A program made the position numbers and the translations under genes. Below are positions 11,140 through 21,138 of a DNA stretch of 64,000 bases, piece after piece. The notes beneath the pieces were generated by a model. It was not told the DNA's origin and searched no databases. It saw only the letters and a list, made by a program, of their open reading frames with translations. The stretch is from Pseudomonas sp. S09G 359 (GTDB lineage Bacteria > Pseudomonadota > Gammaproteobacteria > Pseudomonadales > Pseudomonadaceae). Location: NCBI RefSeq assembly GCF_002843605.1, contig NZ_CP025263.1, positions 5,981,501 to 6,045,500 on the forward strand, written 5' to 3'. Position 1 is the stretch's first letter, and the number at the start of each line of letters is the position of its first letter.

Positions 11140-12060
11140 CTAAGGTTTGAACACCACATCCTGCTCCAGCACCAGCCGCTGCTCCCCCGCATCCAGCTGC
11201 ACCAACGCGCCCATCGGCAGTGTGAGGTTCGGGTCGCAATGCCCACTGCGCCAACCGGACAGCACCGGGATGCGCAACGGTTCGAAGGTCTGCTTCAGCA
11301 GGCGCTCCAATACAGCGTTATCCACACCGGCCACATCCCCCACCAGCACACCGGCGATCTGCTCAAGCTTGCCCGCCAAACGCAGGTGGGTCAGCAGACG
11401 GTCAATCCGGTAGATCGGCTCGTTGACGTCTTCGATAAACAGGATGATGCCGTCGGCGTCGATTTCGTAGTCGGTGCCCATCACCGCCGCGATCATCGAC
11501 AGGTTCCCCCCCAGCAAGCGCCCACAGGCGATGCCAGGCTCAATCGTGGTCAACGGGTAGGCCACCGGGTGCGCCAACACGCTGCCGGCACCCAGCTGGC
11601 CGCGCAGCAGGCTGAACAACGAGGACTCCGTGGGTGGTTGCTTGTCGCCCAGCAGGTCGGCATTCAGCATCGGCCCGTGGAAGGTCACGAAACCGGCGTA
11701 GCGGCTGATCGCCAGGTGCAAGGCGGTGATGTCGCTGTAGCCCACGAACGGCTTGGGATTGGCGCGCAGCAGGTCGAAGTCCACGCGATCGAGCAAGCGT
11801 GGCGTACCGTAGCCGCCGCGCAGGCAGAAAATCGCGTCGATTTCAGGGTCGGCGAAGGCCGCGTGCAGGTCATGCAGGCGCACCTTGTCGCTGCCCGCGA
11901 GGTAGCCGTCGCGCTCGTACACACCGCCGAAAATCCGAAGCTCGTAGCCACGCGCACGCATCCATTGCCCGGCTTTTTCCACGTCCAGCGCGGCGGGGCC
12001 GGCGGGGGCGATCAGGCCGATGGTGCCTTCGGCTCGCAAAGCAGGTACGGCAGTGGTCAT
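11140..12060 (-). CDS. Muramoyltetrapeptide (LD-)carboxypeptidase, S66 family
   Basis: A 306-residue cytoplasmic serine peptidase that removes D-Ala from tetrapeptide muropeptides during peptidoglycan recycling. The nucleophile Ser109 lies in FVGYSDITALH, the acidic residue in FIEDVNEPIYRID and the histidine in GWRSGHCDPNLTLPMG, together the Ser-Glu-His triad of LdcA enzymes. The N-terminus GTIGLIAPAGP is typical. The stop codon is five bases from a REPIN. The product would feed the same recycling route as Mpl at 32 kb. Confidence 0.93.
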   Translation of the reverse strand: MTTAVPALRAEGTIGLIAPAGPAALDVEKAGQWMRARGYELRIFGGVYERDGYLAGSDKVRLHDLHAAFADPEIDAIFCLRGGYGTPRLLDRVDFDLLRANPKPFVGYSDITALHLAISRYAGFVTFHGPMLNADLLGDKQPPTESSLFSLLRGQLGAGSVLAHPVAYPLTTIEPGIACGRLLGGNLSMIAAVMGTDYEIDADGIILFIEDVNEPIYRIDRLLTHLRLAGKLEQIAGVLVGDVAGVDNAVLERLLKQTFEPLRIPVLSGWRSGHCDPNLTLPMGALVQLDAGEQRLVLEQDVVFKP

Positions 12061-12090
12061 CCACGATTCTCCCTAATCAGCGCTGAACGA

Positions 12091-12182
12091 AATGTGGGAG
12101 GGGGCTTGCCCCCGATAGCGGTGTATCAGTGACAGATAAGTGCCTGACACCCTGCTATCGGGGGCAAGCCCCCTCCCACATT
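12091..12182. repeat. REPIN, GAGGGGGCTTGCCCCC type
   Basis: Perfect 29-bp arms 12091-12119 (AATGTGGGAGGGGGCTTGCC...) and 12154-12182, spacer 34 bases. It lies between the start of the LD-carboxypeptidase gene and the end of lipA, so it may sit inside the carboxypeptidase promoter region. Confidence 0.9.
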
Positions 12183-12210
12183 ATTGGATCTGCAGTGTTA
12201 CGCAGATTTA

Positions 12211-13236
12211 TTACGAAACCAGGCTTGCCTTGACCAGCTTGGCCTGCTCGTCGGCGTGATACGAGGAACGTACCAGCGGGCCCGATGCCACGTTCTTGAA
12301 GCCCATCTTGTAGCCTTCCTCGGCGAACCAGGCGAAGGTGTCCGGGTGCACGAAACGCTGCACCGGCAAGTGGCTGCGGGACGGTTGCAGGTACTGGCCC
12401 AGGGTGAGCATGTCGATGTCGTGTTCGCGCATGCGCTTCATGACTTCGATCACTTCTTCATCGGTTTCGCCCAGGCCCAGCATCAGGCCGGATTTGGTCG
12501 GAATGTGCGGCATCATCTGCTTGAACTTCTGCAGCAGGGTCAGCGACCACTGGTAGTCCGAACCTGGACGCGCGGCCTTGTACAGGCGCGGCACGGTTTC
12601 CAGGTTGTGGTTGAACACATCCGGTGGCTCGGCGGCGGTGATTTCCAGCGCCACGTCCATACGGCCACGGTAGTCCGGCACCAGGGTTTCAAGCATCACG
12701 TTCGGCGACAGCTTGCGGATCTCGCGGATGCAGTCGGCAAAGTGCTGGGCACCGCCGTCGCGCAGGTCGTCGCGGTCTACCGAGGTGATGACCACGTATT
12801 TGAGTTTCAGGTCGGCGATGGCGATGGCCAGGCTTTCCGGCTCGTTGACGTCCAGTGGCTTCGGCCGGCCGTGGCCGACGTCGCAGAACGGGCAACGACG
12901 GGTGCAGATGTCACCCATGATCATGAAGGTGGCGGTGCCGCCGGAGAAGCACTCACCCAGGTTCGGGCACGAGGCTTCTTCGCACACGCTGTGCAGCTTG
13001 TGCTTACGCAGCAGGGCCTTGATACGGTCGACTTCCGGCGAAACCGGGATGCGCACGCGGATCCAGTCAGGCTTTTTCGGCAGTTCGGTGGTCGGAATGA
13101 TCTTCACCGGGATGCGTGCAACCTTCTCGGCGCCACGCAGCTTGACGCCGGCTTCCACCTTGGCACGCGGGGCCGGGGCCGGACGCTCGGTGATGTCCAG
13201 CGTCGGGATCATGGTTTGCACTGCATCAGTAGTCAT
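12211..13236 (-). CDS. lipA: Lipoyl synthase
   Basis: A 341-residue radical-SAM enzyme that inserts two sulfurs into protein-bound octanoyl groups. Both iron-sulfur motifs are present: the auxiliary cluster [12 protein letters not shown] and the radical-SAM motif [10 protein letters not shown]. The N-terminal 40 residues are a lineage-variable extension. It follows lipB with 2 bases between the genes, so LipB (octanoyl transfer) and LipA (sulfur insertion) are co-expressed for pyruvate and 2-oxoglutarate dehydrogenases and the glycine cleavage system. Confidence 0.98.
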   Translation of the reverse strand: MTTDAVQTMIPTLDITERPAPAPRAKVEAGVKLRGAEKVARIPVKIIPTTELPKKPDWIRVRIPVSPEVDRIKALLRKHKLHSVCEEASCPNLGECFSGGTATFMIMGDICTRRCPFCDVGHGRPKPLDVNEPESLAIAIADLKLKYVVITSVDRDDLRDGGAQHFADCIREIRKLSPNVMLETLVPDYRGRMDVALEITAAEPPDVFNHNLETVPRLYKAARPGSDYQWSLTLLQKFKQMMPHIPTKSGLMLGLGETDEEVIEVMKRMREHDIDMLTLGQYLQPSRSHLPVQRFVHPDTFAWFAEEGYKMGFKNVASGPLVRSSYHADEQAKLVKASLVS

Positions 13237-13238
13237 AA

Positions 13239-13886
13239 TCAGTCGATTCCGCCCGTAAGGGTCGTCTGCTCAGCATAGTCGAGGTGTTTGACGAGCTGCG
13301 CGCGCAGCCGGGCACTTACCTCGGCAAATTTAATCGGTGTGGCATGGTCGCTCAGTTGGGTCATCGCCAGCCCGGCGTAACCGCACGGGTTGATCCGTCG
13401 AAACGGCGCCAGGTCCATGTCTACGTTCAGGGCCAGGCCATGAAACGAACAACCGTGGCGGATCCGCAAACCGAGGGACGCGATTTTCGCGCCATCCACA
13501 TACACACCGGGTGCATCGGGCTTGGCCGCGGCGGTCACGCCGTAACTGGCCAGCAGCTCGATGAGGCACGTCTCCATGCGGCTTACCAGGTCGCGCACGC
13601 CAAAACCCAGCTTGCGCACATCCAGCAAGAGATAAGCCACCAGTTGACCGGGGCCATGGTAAGTCACTTGACCACCTCGGTCGACCTGCACCACCGGAAT
13701 ATCCCCCGGCAGCAACAGATGTTCAGCCTTGCCGGCCTGGCCCTGGGTGAATACCGGCGGGTGTTCCACCAGCCAGATCTCATCGGGGGCCGAGCTGCCG
13801 CGCTCATTAGTGAAGCGCTGCATGGCGTGCCAGACAGGCTCATAGGCCATCTGGCCGAGCTCGCGAAAGCCCAGGACCGGTGACAT
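13239..13886 (-). CDS. lipB: Octanoyltransferase LipB
   Basis: This 215-residue enzyme moves octanoyl groups from acyl carrier protein to apo-lipoyl domains. The conserved stretch [21 protein letters not shown] supplies the catalytic Lys, and the acyl-cysteine is in [10 protein letters not shown] choose ATG at 13886, which overlaps the ybeD TGA as TGATG, over the GTG one codon earlier. The tail lengthens to [16 protein letters not shown]. Operon ybeD-lipB-lipA. Confidence 0.96.
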   Translation of the reverse strand: MSPVLGFRELGQMAYEPVWHAMQRFTNERGSSAPDEIWLVEHPPVFTQGQAGKAEHLLLPGDIPVVQVDRGGQVTYHGPGQLVAYLLLDVRKLGFGVRDLVSRMETCLIELLASYGVTAAAKPDAPGVYVDGAKIASLGLRIRHGCSFHGLALNVDMDLAPFRRINPCGYAGLAMTQLSDHATPIKFAEVSARLRAQLVKHLDYAEQTTLTGGID

Positions 13887-14161
13887 CACAACACCATGTG
13901 CACGAAGCCGGTAGCCCGCAGTTCGCTGTTGATGTTGTAGAGCTGGTCCTGATCCGTCGCAACGATGTGCAACTGGATCGTGGTGTATTTGCCGGTAGAG
14001 CTGGATCGCTCATCCACGCGCTGATCGTTGATCGTCGCGTGTTTACGCACGATCTCAAGGATCAGGTCTTTACGGCCGACACCGGTATCGCTGATCACCT
14101 TGATGGGGTAATCCACCACCGGGAATTCGATCTTTGGCGCCTTTACTTCTTTATCGGTCAT
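13886..14161 (-). CDS. YbeD-like DUF493 protein
   Basis: A 91-residue ACT-fold-like protein ([12 protein letters not shown] at the end, [16 protein letters not shown] before it) of the DUF493/YbeD family. It is found almost always beside lipB and is thought to be regulatory; its biochemical role is unknown. Its stop codon overlaps the lipB start by one base, indicating translational coupling. The family is normally 87-93 residues, so it is complete. Confidence 0.93.
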   Translation of the reverse strand: MTDKEVKAPKIEFPVVDYPIKVISDTGVGRKDLILEIVRKHATINDQRVDERSSSTGKYTTIQLHIVATDQDQLYNINSELRATGFVHMVL

Positions 14162-14198
14162 GGCGTAACGGCCTCGTAAGCGTAAGCCGTGGCGACGG

Positions 14199-14233
14199 GC
14201 AAAGCCCCGCGTCGGATCAACGCGGGGCTTTGC
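14199..14233 (-). terminator. Rho-independent terminator downstream of PBP5 gene
   Basis: GCAAAGCCCCGCG (14199-14211) and CGCGGGGCTTTGC (14221-14233) form a 13-bp stem with a 9-base loop. It lies 12 bases beyond the dacA-like stop and before the ybeD start, so it separates the dacA transcript from ybeD-lipB-lipA. Confidence 0.75.
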
Positions 14234-14245
14234 AGGTGCACACTA

Positions 14246-15403
14246 TCAGTTGAACAAGCTGTAGAAGAATAGACGGATGCTATCCCACACGCGGCGGAAG
14301 ATACCACCTTCGTCGACGGCGTCCAGCGCGATCAGGTCGGCGCTGTGCACCACCTTGTCGTCCAGCTTCACTTCGACTTTACCGATCACGTCGCCCTTGG
14401 CGATAGGTGCAACCAGTTGCGGGTTCATGGTCATGCTGGCAGCGAGCTTTTTCAGCTGGCCTTTAGGCATGGTCAGGGTCAGGTCTTCAGCCAGGCCGGC
14501 CTTGACTTGCGAGGTTGCGCCTTTCCAAACCGGCGCGGTCGCCAGTTCGGCACCCTTCTGATAGAAGGTCTGGGTTTCGAAGAAGCGGAAACCGTAGGTC
14601 AGCAGTTTTTGCGTCTCGGCCGCACGGGCCTGCTCGCTGTTGGTACCGAACACTACGGCGATCAGGCGTTGGCCGTCACGTACAGCGGACGACACCATGC
14701 AGTAGCCGGCTTCTTCGGTGTGGCCGGTTTTCAGACCGTCGACGGTCTTGTCACGCCACAGCAGCAGGTTGCGGTTAGGTTGCTTGATGTTGTTCCAGAA
14801 GAACTCCTTCTGGGAGTAGATCGCGTAGTGCACCGGGTCAACGCGGATGATTGCGCGCGCCAGGATCGCCATGTCGTGAGCCGACGAGTAGTGCTCAGGG
14901 TTCGGCAGACCGGTCGGGTTCATGAAGTGGCTGTTGGTCATGCCCAGGTCAGCCACGGTTTTGTTCATCATGTCGGCGAACGCGTCTTCGCTGCCGGCGA
15001 TGTGCTCGGACAGGGCTACGCTGGCGTCGTTGCCGGACTGGATGATGATGCCGTGCAGCAGGTCACTTACGGTGACTTGCGAACCGACCTTGATGAACAT
15101 GCGCGAACCGCCGGTACGCCAAGCGTTTTCGCTGACGGTCACCGGGTCGTTCTCGCCGATCTGGCCGCGACGGATTTCCAGGGTCGCGATGTAGGCGGTC
15201 ATCAGCTTGGTCAGGCTGGCGGGTGGCAGGCGCTGGTCACCGTTGTTCTCGACCAGCACGTTGCCGCTGGCGGCATCCATGAGGACCCAGGCCTTGGCAG
15301 CCAGTTGCGGGGAAGCCGGCACCATTTCAACCGCCCAGGCGGCCGGGGTGATGATCAGCGAAAGAAGCAGGCACGTGCGTTTGGCTAAGGTGGTGATGTT
15401 CAT
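14246..15403 (-). CDS. dacA: D-alanyl-D-alanine carboxypeptidase (PBP5/6)
   Basis: A 385-residue low-molecular-mass penicillin-binding protein. A cleavable signal peptide (to about AAWA, residue 24) precedes the peptidase with Ser63 in SLTK, Ser123 in SGND and the KTG motif near 228. The C-terminal domain ends in an amphipathic membrane-anchoring helix (WDSIRLFFYSLFN). It trims the terminal D-Ala of pentapeptides in the periplasm. The P. aeruginosa equivalent is named dacC. It stands in a cell-wall cluster with rlpA, mltB, rodA and PBP2. Confidence 0.95.
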   Translation of the reverse strand: MNITTLAKRTCLLLSLIITPAAWAVEMVPASPQLAAKAWVLMDAASGNVLVENNGDQRLPPASLTKLMTAYIATLEIRRGQIGENDPVTVSENAWRTGGSRMFIKVGSQVTVSDLLHGIIIQSGNDASVALSEHIAGSEDAFADMMNKTVADLGMTNSHFMNPTGLPNPEHYSSAHDMAILARAIIRVDPVHYAIYSQKEFFWNNIKQPNRNLLLWRDKTVDGLKTGHTEEAGYCMVSSAVRDGQRLIAVVFGTNSEQARAAETQKLLTYGFRFFETQTFYQKGAELATAPVWKGATSQVKAGLAEDLTLTMPKGQLKKLAASMTMNPQLVAPIAKGDVIGKVEVKLDDKVVHSADLIALDAVDEGGIFRRVWDSIRLFFYSLFN

Positions 15404-15583
15404 CCGTCTCTCGAAATTGCTTATGGAAACTTGCCCTCGCGGGCAAAACTTATTCAGACAGCCCGCTACCAGACTGTCACGTGTTCGGTTGCCCGCTCAC
15501 CCCTTGCCCCTGGGTTTTTATTGTTCAACGAGCCAACAACCACGGCTCAGGCGCGCATGCGAACCCGAACCATCAATGCTTTT

Positions 15584-16582
15584 TTATTCGGCGGTGACCA
15601 CGCTGGGTTGCCCCAGGTTGGCCAGGCGCACGCTGTTCTGTACTTGCGCGACTTCGCTCGGCGAGCTGATCGGGCCCATGCGCACACGGTGCAGAGTCTG
15701 CTGGTTACGCACGATGGAGCTGATGAAGACGGGCGCGTTGACCATACCGCTGAGCTTGGACCTTAACAGTTCCGCCGCATCCGGGTTGGCGAAAGCGCCC
15801 ACCTGCAGGTATTGGCCGCCCGCTACCGACGCACCCGGTGCAGCATGGGGGACGACTACGGTATCCGGGGCATGCTGCGCCGGCGGCGGCGTCCATTGTT
15901 CGATTTTGCCGGTCGAGGCGGTCACTTGCGGCTGAGCCGTTTGCGGCTCGTTAAGCATCAACGGCGCCGGCTTGCCACGCTGAGCCCAGTACTGGGCCGG
16001 GTCGATGCCCTCGACCTTGACGCGCGCGGTGCCGGTTTCGGCATAGCCGAGTTTTTTCGCGGCGGCGTAGGACAGGTCGATGATCCGGTCCGAATAGAAC
16101 GGCCCACGGTCATTGACCCGCAGGATCACCGTACGGTTGTTGTCCAGGTTGGTCACGCGCACATAGCTGGGCAGCGGCAGGGTCTTGTGGGCCGCGCTCA
16201 TGCCATACAGGTCATACACTTCGCCGTTGGCGGTGTTTTGGCCATGGAACTTGGTGCCGTACCAGGACGCCGTGCCCGATTGCACGTAGGTCTTGGAGTC
16301 TTGTAACGGGAAGTAGGACTTGCCCAGCACCGTATACGGGTTGGCCTTGTAGGGGCCGGTATGCAGGGTCGGCGTGGCGTCGGGGATCTTCGACACATCG
16401 ACATCCCACCACGGCGCGCCGTCTTTGTGCGCGCGGTTGATGTCCAGGCCCGGCTGGGAACGCACCGCGGTGCCACCGGACTTCTGCGCCGGCCCCCGGC
16501 TGGTGGAACAACTGACGACCAGCAGGGACAACGCGGCGAACGCCACCAGCTTGAGCGGTTGATTGAACAGCGATGCCCGCAT
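15584..16582 (-). CDS. rlpA: Septal-ring lytic transglycosylase RlpA
   Basis: A 332-residue outer-membrane lipoprotein: lipobox LVVSC with Cys25, a double-psi beta-barrel (about 100-195; SGTASWYGTKFHGQNTANGE, with the acid/Asp region VNDRGPFYSDRIIDLSY) and a C-terminal SPOR domain (about 255-332) that binds denuded glycan at the septum. In P. aeruginosa RlpA is a lytic transglycosylase for such glycans. The start codon directly abuts the mltB stop, so they share an operon. Confidence 0.95.
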   Translation of the reverse strand: MRASLFNQPLKLVAFAALSLLVVSCSTSRGPAQKSGGTAVRSQPGLDINRAHKDGAPWWDVDVSKIPDATPTLHTGPYKANPYTVLGKSYFPLQDSKTYVQSGTASWYGTKFHGQNTANGEVYDLYGMSAAHKTLPLPSYVRVTNLDNNRTVILRVNDRGPFYSDRIIDLSYAAAKKLGYAETGTARVKVEGIDPAQYWAQRGKPAPLMLNEPQTAQPQVTASTGKIEQWTPPPAQHAPDTVVVPHAAPGASVAGGQYLQVGAFANPDAAELLRSKLSGMVNAPVFISSIVRNQQTLHRVRMGPISSPSEVAQVQNSVRLANLGQPSVVTAE

Positions 16583-17598
16583 TACTTGTTGCCCCGTGCT
16601 TGGACCAGCATGTCTGACAGCTGATGCACGGCCATGGCGTACATCACACTGCGGTTATAACGCGTGATTGCGTAAAAATTCTTCAGGCCCATCCAGTATT
16701 CCGGGCCGTTTTCGCCTTCGAGGCGGAACGCCGTGACCGGCATATCATCGCGTGGCGCATTCTGACCCGACCAGCCCAACGCCCGCAACTCCCCGACCGT
16801 CTTGGCCGGCTCGATGCCCTGGGTCAGGCCTTCATCGACACGATCGCCACTGACATCGGCGCGCAACACCACCGGCTCGCCGGCCACCCAGCCGTGACGC
16901 TTGAAGTAGCTGGCCACGCTGCCGATGGCATCGTCAGGGTTGCTCCAAATATTGATGTGGCCGTCGCCGTCGAAATCCACCGCGTAGGCGCGAAAACTGC
17001 TCGGCATGAACTGCGGCAGGCCCATGGCACCGGCGTAGGAGCCTTTGAGGGTCAGCGGGTCGACTTGTTCTTCACGGGCCAACAGCAGGAATTCGCGCAG
17101 CTCCTTGCGGAAGAAATCGGCGCGGGGCGGGTAATCGAAGCCCAGGGTCGACAGGGCGTCGATCACCCGGTAGCTGCCGGTGTTGCGCCCGTAGAAGGTT
17201 TCGATGCCGATGATCGCGACGATCACCTGGGCCGGCACGCCGTATTCCTGCTCGGCACGGGCCAGTACGGCCTCATGCTGGCGCCAGAAGTCCACACCCC
17301 GCGCCACGCGGGCGTCGGTGAGGAACATCGGGCGGTATTCTTTCCACTGCTTCACGCGCTCGGCGGGGCGGGAGATGGCGTCAAGGATCGCCTGCTTGCG
17401 CTGGGCTTCGCGAAACACGCCCATCAGCTGTTCACCGGCAAAACCGTAGTCGCGGGTCATTTCACCGACAAATTCGGCGACCTGGGGTGAGCCATCGTAG
17501 TCACCGGCCTGCGCCTCTTGCGTTGCCCCCAGCAGCCCAATCAGGCCCATCCAGGACGCATGCCGAGTCGCCCAGCCGCGCATTACTTGCATTGACAT
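16582..17598 (-). CDS. mltB: Lytic murein transglycosylase B
   Basis: A 338-residue SLT_2-family enzyme. Signal peptide to about residue 31 (ATQEAQA) without a lipobox cysteine, so it is probably soluble in the periplasm, like P. aeruginosa SltB1. Catalytic Glu133 in IIGIETFYGRNTGS, and the signature AVDFDGDGHINIW. ATG 17598 is chosen because AAGG lies five bases upstream; the longer frame to 17628 would overlap rodA. It cleaves MurNAc-GlcNAc bonds, and the genes around it make and trim the same polymer. Confidence 0.92.
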   Translation of the reverse strand: MSMQVMRGWATRHASWMGLIGLLGATQEAQAGDYDGSPQVAEFVGEMTRDYGFAGEQLMGVFREAQRKQAILDAISRPAERVKQWKEYRPMFLTDARVARGVDFWRQHEAVLARAEQEYGVPAQVIVAIIGIETFYGRNTGSYRVIDALSTLGFDYPPRADFFRKELREFLLLAREEQVDPLTLKGSYAGAMGLPQFMPSSFRAYAVDFDGDGHINIWSNPDDAIGSVASYFKRHGWVAGEPVVLRADVSGDRVDEGLTQGIEPAKTVGELRALGWSGQNAPRDDMPVTAFRLEGENGPEYWMGLKNFYAITRYNRSVMYAMAVHQLSDMLVQARGNK

Positions 17599-17609
17599 CT
17601 TCACCTTAT

Positions 17610-18755
17610 TCAAACCTGTGCGATCCATTTGCGATGCGTATGAATCGACATCAAAACCCCAAACGCTGACAGCAATGTCACCAGCGAAGTTCCGCCGTAG
17701 CTAATGAACGGCAACGGCACCCCAACCACCGGCAACAGGCCACTGACCATACCGATGTTGACGAAAACGTAAACAAAAAAAGTCATGGTCAAGCTGCCGG
17801 CGAGCAGTTTGCCGAACAGCGTCTGCGCCTGGGCGGTGATCACCAGCCCGCGCCCGATCAACAGCAAATAGATCAGCAACAGCGCGCAAATGCCCACCAG
17901 GCCGAACTCTTCGCCCATTACCGCAATAATGAAGTCGGTGTGGCTCTCGGGCAAAAAGTCCAAATGCGACTGGGTGCCCAGTAACCAGCCCTTACCAAAT
18001 ACTCCGCCGGAACCGATGGCGGCCTTGGACTGGATGATGTTCCAGCCGGTACCCAACGGGTCACTTTCCGGGTCGAGGAACGTGAGAATCCGCTGCTTCT
18101 GGTAGTCGTGCATAAAGAAGAACCACATGGCCACGGCCACCGGCACAGCGGCGGCCAGCACGCTGAGGATCCAGCGCCAGCGCAAACCGCCCATGAACAG
18201 CACGAACGCACCACCGGCCAGGATCAGCAGCGAGGTACCCAGATCGGGCTGGCGCACGATCAGGATAAACGGCACGCCGATCAATATGAGGCTGATGCCC
18301 ACGTGCTTGAGCTGCGGCGGCAAGGTGCGCTTGGACAGGTACCAGGCGATGGTGGCCGGCATCAGAATCTTCATGAATTCCGACGGCTGGAAGCGAATTA
18401 CCCCCGGGATGTTGATCCAGCGGGTCGCGCCCATGGCGTTGTGGCCCATCACGTCCACTACCACCAGCAGCAACACCCCGGCGACATACCCCAGCGGCAC
18501 CCAGCGCGCCATGAAGCGCGGCTCCAGCTGGGCGATCACCACCATCGACAACAGGCCCAGGCCGAACGAGGACGCCTGCTTGATCAGCAGGTCCCAGTTC
18601 TTGCCGCTGGCCGAATACAGCACGAACAGGCTGCCGGCCGCCAGGGTCAGCAGCAGGATCAGCAACGGGCCATCAATGTGCATGCGCTGCAATAACGTCG
18701 CGCGGCGACGCATCACATCCTCGCTGGAGAGGATGCGGTCAAAATTACTCTTCAC
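17610..18755 (-). CDS. rodA: Peptidoglycan glycosyltransferase RodA
   Basis: A SEDS-family glycan polymerase of the elongasome with about ten membrane helices; family stretches include FVLYSASGKNWDLL, ATRWINIPGVIRFQPSEFMK (catalytic-loop region), and GGVFGKGWLLGTQSHLDFLPE. I take the GTG at 18755 (381 residues), which overlaps the PBP2 stop by 11 bases and has GAGG upstream; ATG 18713 would give 367 residues. It pairs with PBP2, encoded directly upstream. Confidence 0.93.
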   Translation of the reverse strand: MKSNFDRILSSEDVMRRRATLLQRMHIDGPLLILLLTLAAGSLFVLYSASGKNWDLLIKQASSFGLGLLSMVVIAQLEPRFMARWVPLGYVAGVLLLVVVDVMGHNAMGATRWINIPGVIRFQPSEFMKILMPATIAWYLSKRTLPPQLKHVGISLILIGVPFILIVRQPDLGTSLLILAGGAFVLFMGGLRWRWILSVLAAAVPVAVAMWFFFMHDYQKQRILTFLDPESDPLGTGWNIIQSKAAIGSGGVFGKGWLLGTQSHLDFLPESHTDFIIAVMGEEFGLVGICALLLIYLLLIGRGLVITAQAQTLFGKLLAGSLTMTFFVYVFVNIGMVSGLLPVVGVPLPFISYGGTSLVTLLSAFGVLMSIHTHRKWIAQV

Positions 18756-20646
18756 TGGCCGTAACCTCGGTGGTGCTTGAAGGGGGGCCGCCATATTCGG
18801 GCTTGAGCCTGCCGTCGTCGGCCAACAGCCAGGCGTCCATCACTTGGCGCACCACGGGGGCTGCGACGCCGGAGCCGGACTCGCCGTTTTCGACCATCAC
18901 CGCCACCACGATCTTCGGGTCGTCGGCTGGCGCAAAGCCAACAAACAAGGCGTGGTCACGGTGGCGTTCCTGGACCTTGGAGCGGTCATATTTCTCGCCC
19001 TGCTTGATCGCGACCACCTGGGCGGTACCGCTCTTGCCGGCAATGCGGTACTGCGCGCCGATGGCCGCCTTGCGCGCGGTGCCACGGGCGCCATGCATGA
19101 CTTGCTGCATGCCATGGTTGACCTTGGTCCAGTCAGAGGGGTCGCGCAGTACAATGTCCGGAATCGGGTTGTCATCCACCGGCTTTTCGCCTTCGATGGT
19201 CCGGGCCAGGTGCGGGCGGTTCCACAGGCCTTTGTTGGCCACCAGCGCCGTCGCCTGGGCCAATTGCAGGGGCGTGGCCTGCATATAGCCCTGGCCGATC
19301 CCGAGAATCAGGGTTTCACCCGGGAACCAGGCCTGGCGGCGGGTCGCACGCTTCCACTCCCGCGACGGCATCAACCCTGGGGATTCTTCGAACATATCCA
19401 GGGAGACTTTCTGGCCGAGGCCGAACTTGCCCATATAGGCGGACAAGCGGTCGATCCCCAGCTTGTGGGCCAGGTCGTAAAAATAGGTGTCGTTGGAGCG
19501 CATGATCGCGGTGTCCAAATCGACATAGCCGTCACCGGTGCGGTTCCAGTTACGGTATTTGTGATCGTAGTTGGGCAGCATGTAGTAGCCCGGGTCGAAC
19601 ACCCGGCTGGAGGCCGTGACCACGCCCGCGTCCAGGCCGGCAATGGCCACCGCCGGCTTGATCGTCGAACCCGGCGGGTACAGGCCGCGCAGCACCCGGT
19701 TGAACAGCGGCCGGTCAATCGAATCACGCAGTTCGGCGTAGGCCTTGAAGCTGATGCCGGTCACGAACAGGTTGGGGTCGAAGCTCGGCTGGCTGACCAT
19801 TGCCAGCACTTCGCCGGTCTTCGGGTCCAGTGCCACCACGGCGCCACGGCGACCGCCCAAGGCCATCTCGGCCGCTTCCTGCAGCTTGATGTCCAGGCTC
19901 AGCACAATGTCTTTGCCCGGCACCGGGTCGGTACGCTTGAGCACGCGCAAGACGCGGCCTCGGGCGTTGGTCTCGACTTCCTCGTAACCCACCTGGCCGT
20001 GCAATTCCGGCTCGTAGAAACGCTCGATGCCGGTTTTGCCGATATGGTGGGTGCCGCTGTAGTTGACCGGATCAAGGCTTTTCAGCTCTTTCTCGTTGAT
20101 CCGCCCCATGTAGCCGACCGAATGCGCAAAGTGCGGCCCTTGCGGGTAGTGGCGCACCAACTGCGCCACCACTTCCACGCCCGGCAGGCGGAACTGGTTC
20201 ACCGCGATCCGCGCGATCTGCTCTTCGGTCAGCTCGAACAGGATCGGCACCGGCTCAAATGGCCGACGCCCCTGCTTCATGCGCTTTTCGAAGATCACCC
20301 GGTCTTCGGGGGTCAGCTGCAGCACCTCGACGATCACATCAAGGATCTGCTGCCAGTCGCCAGAGCGCTCGCGGGTCATGCTCAAGCTGAAGCTGGGGCG
20401 GTTATCCGCGACCACCACGCCATTGCGGTCGAAAATCAGCCCACGGGTCGGCGGAATCGGCTGCACATGCACCCGGTTGTTTTCCGAAAGTGTGGAGTGA
20501 TAGTCGTACTGGATCACCTGCAGGAAATACAGGCGCGCAATCAACACGCCCAGCAATGCCACCACCATGATCGCGCCAAATACCACACGCGCGCGTACAA
20601 GACGTGCGTCTTTCTCGTGGTCCTTGATGCGGATCGGCTGGGTCAT
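18745..20646 (-). CDS. mrdA: Penicillin-binding protein 2
   Basis: This 633-residue class B PBP is the elongation-specific transpeptidase partner of RodA. One N-terminal membrane helix (about 22-42) anchors a pedestal domain and a transpeptidase domain with the acyl-serine Ser327 in GSTIK, SxN in RSNDTYFY and KSGTAQ as the third motif. The mature length matches the family. Co-transcribed with rodA; the rlmH stop is 16 bases upstream of its start. Confidence 0.96.
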   Translation of the reverse strand: MTQPIRIKDHEKDARLVRARVVFGAIMVVALLGVLIARLYFLQVIQYDYHSTLSENNRVHVQPIPPTRGLIFDRNGVVVADNRPSFSLSMTRERSGDWQQILDVIVEVLQLTPEDRVIFEKRMKQGRRPFEPVPILFELTEEQIARIAVNQFRLPGVEVVAQLVRHYPQGPHFAHSVGYMGRINEKELKSLDPVNYSGTHHIGKTGIERFYEPELHGQVGYEEVETNARGRVLRVLKRTDPVPGKDIVLSLDIKLQEAAEMALGGRRGAVVALDPKTGEVLAMVSQPSFDPNLFVTGISFKAYAELRDSIDRPLFNRVLRGLYPPGSTIKPAVAIAGLDAGVVTASSRVFDPGYYMLPNYDHKYRNWNRTGDGYVDLDTAIMRSNDTYFYDLAHKLGIDRLSAYMGKFGLGQKVSLDMFEESPGLMPSREWKRATRRQAWFPGETLILGIGQGYMQATPLQLAQATALVANKGLWNRPHLARTIEGEKPVDDNPIPDIVLRDPSDWTKVNHGMQQVMHGARGTARKAAIGAQYRIAGKSGTAQVVAIKQGEKYDRSKVQERHRDHALFVGFAPADDPKIVVAVMVENGESGSGVAAPVVRQVMDAWLLADDGRLKPEYGGPPSSTTEVTASEE

Positions 20647-20661
20647 CGGGAGGGGCGCAGA

Positions 20662-21129
20662 TTATTTGTGGTAAGGGTGCCCGGACAGAACTGTCCAGGC
20701 GCGATACAGCTGTTCACCGATCAGGATCCTTACCAACGGGTGCGGCAACGTCAGCGCCGACAGCGACCAGCGCTGGTCCGCCCGCGCGCAGACTTCCGGC
20801 GCCAGCCCCTCGGGGCCACCGACCATGAAGTTGACGGTGCGCGAATCCAGGCGCCAGCGGTCCAGTTCCACCGCCAATTGCTCGGTGCTCCAGGGCTTGC
20901 CGTGCACTTCGAGGGTGACGATGCGCTCGTTGGGGCCGACCTTGGCCAGCATGGCTTCGCCTTCCTGACGGATAAAGCGCGCCACGTCGGCATTCTTGCC
21001 CCGGGTATTGAGCGGTATCTCTACCAGTTCCAGCGACAGCTCAGCGGGCAGACGCTTGGCATACTCGTGCCAACCTTCTTCCACCCACTTGGGCATGCGT
21101 GAACCGACAGCAATGAGACGCAGGCGCAC
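20662..21129 (-). CDS. rlmH: 23S rRNA pseudouridine-1915 N3-methyltransferase RlmH
   Basis: A 155-residue SPOUT methyltransferase that modifies helix 69 of 23S rRNA in the 70S ribosome. The trefoil knot signature [14 protein letters not shown] and the C-terminal [20 protein letters not shown] followed by [12 protein letters not shown] are diagnostic. It sits between rsfS and PBP2 in the order nadD-rsfS-rlmH-mrdA-rodA. Confidence 0.97.
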
Positions 21130-21138
21130 AGCCGTTCC

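Noticed and set aside
18844..21102. 752-codon open frame opposite PBP2 and rlmH
   Set aside because: Composition shadow spanning two real genes on the other strand.
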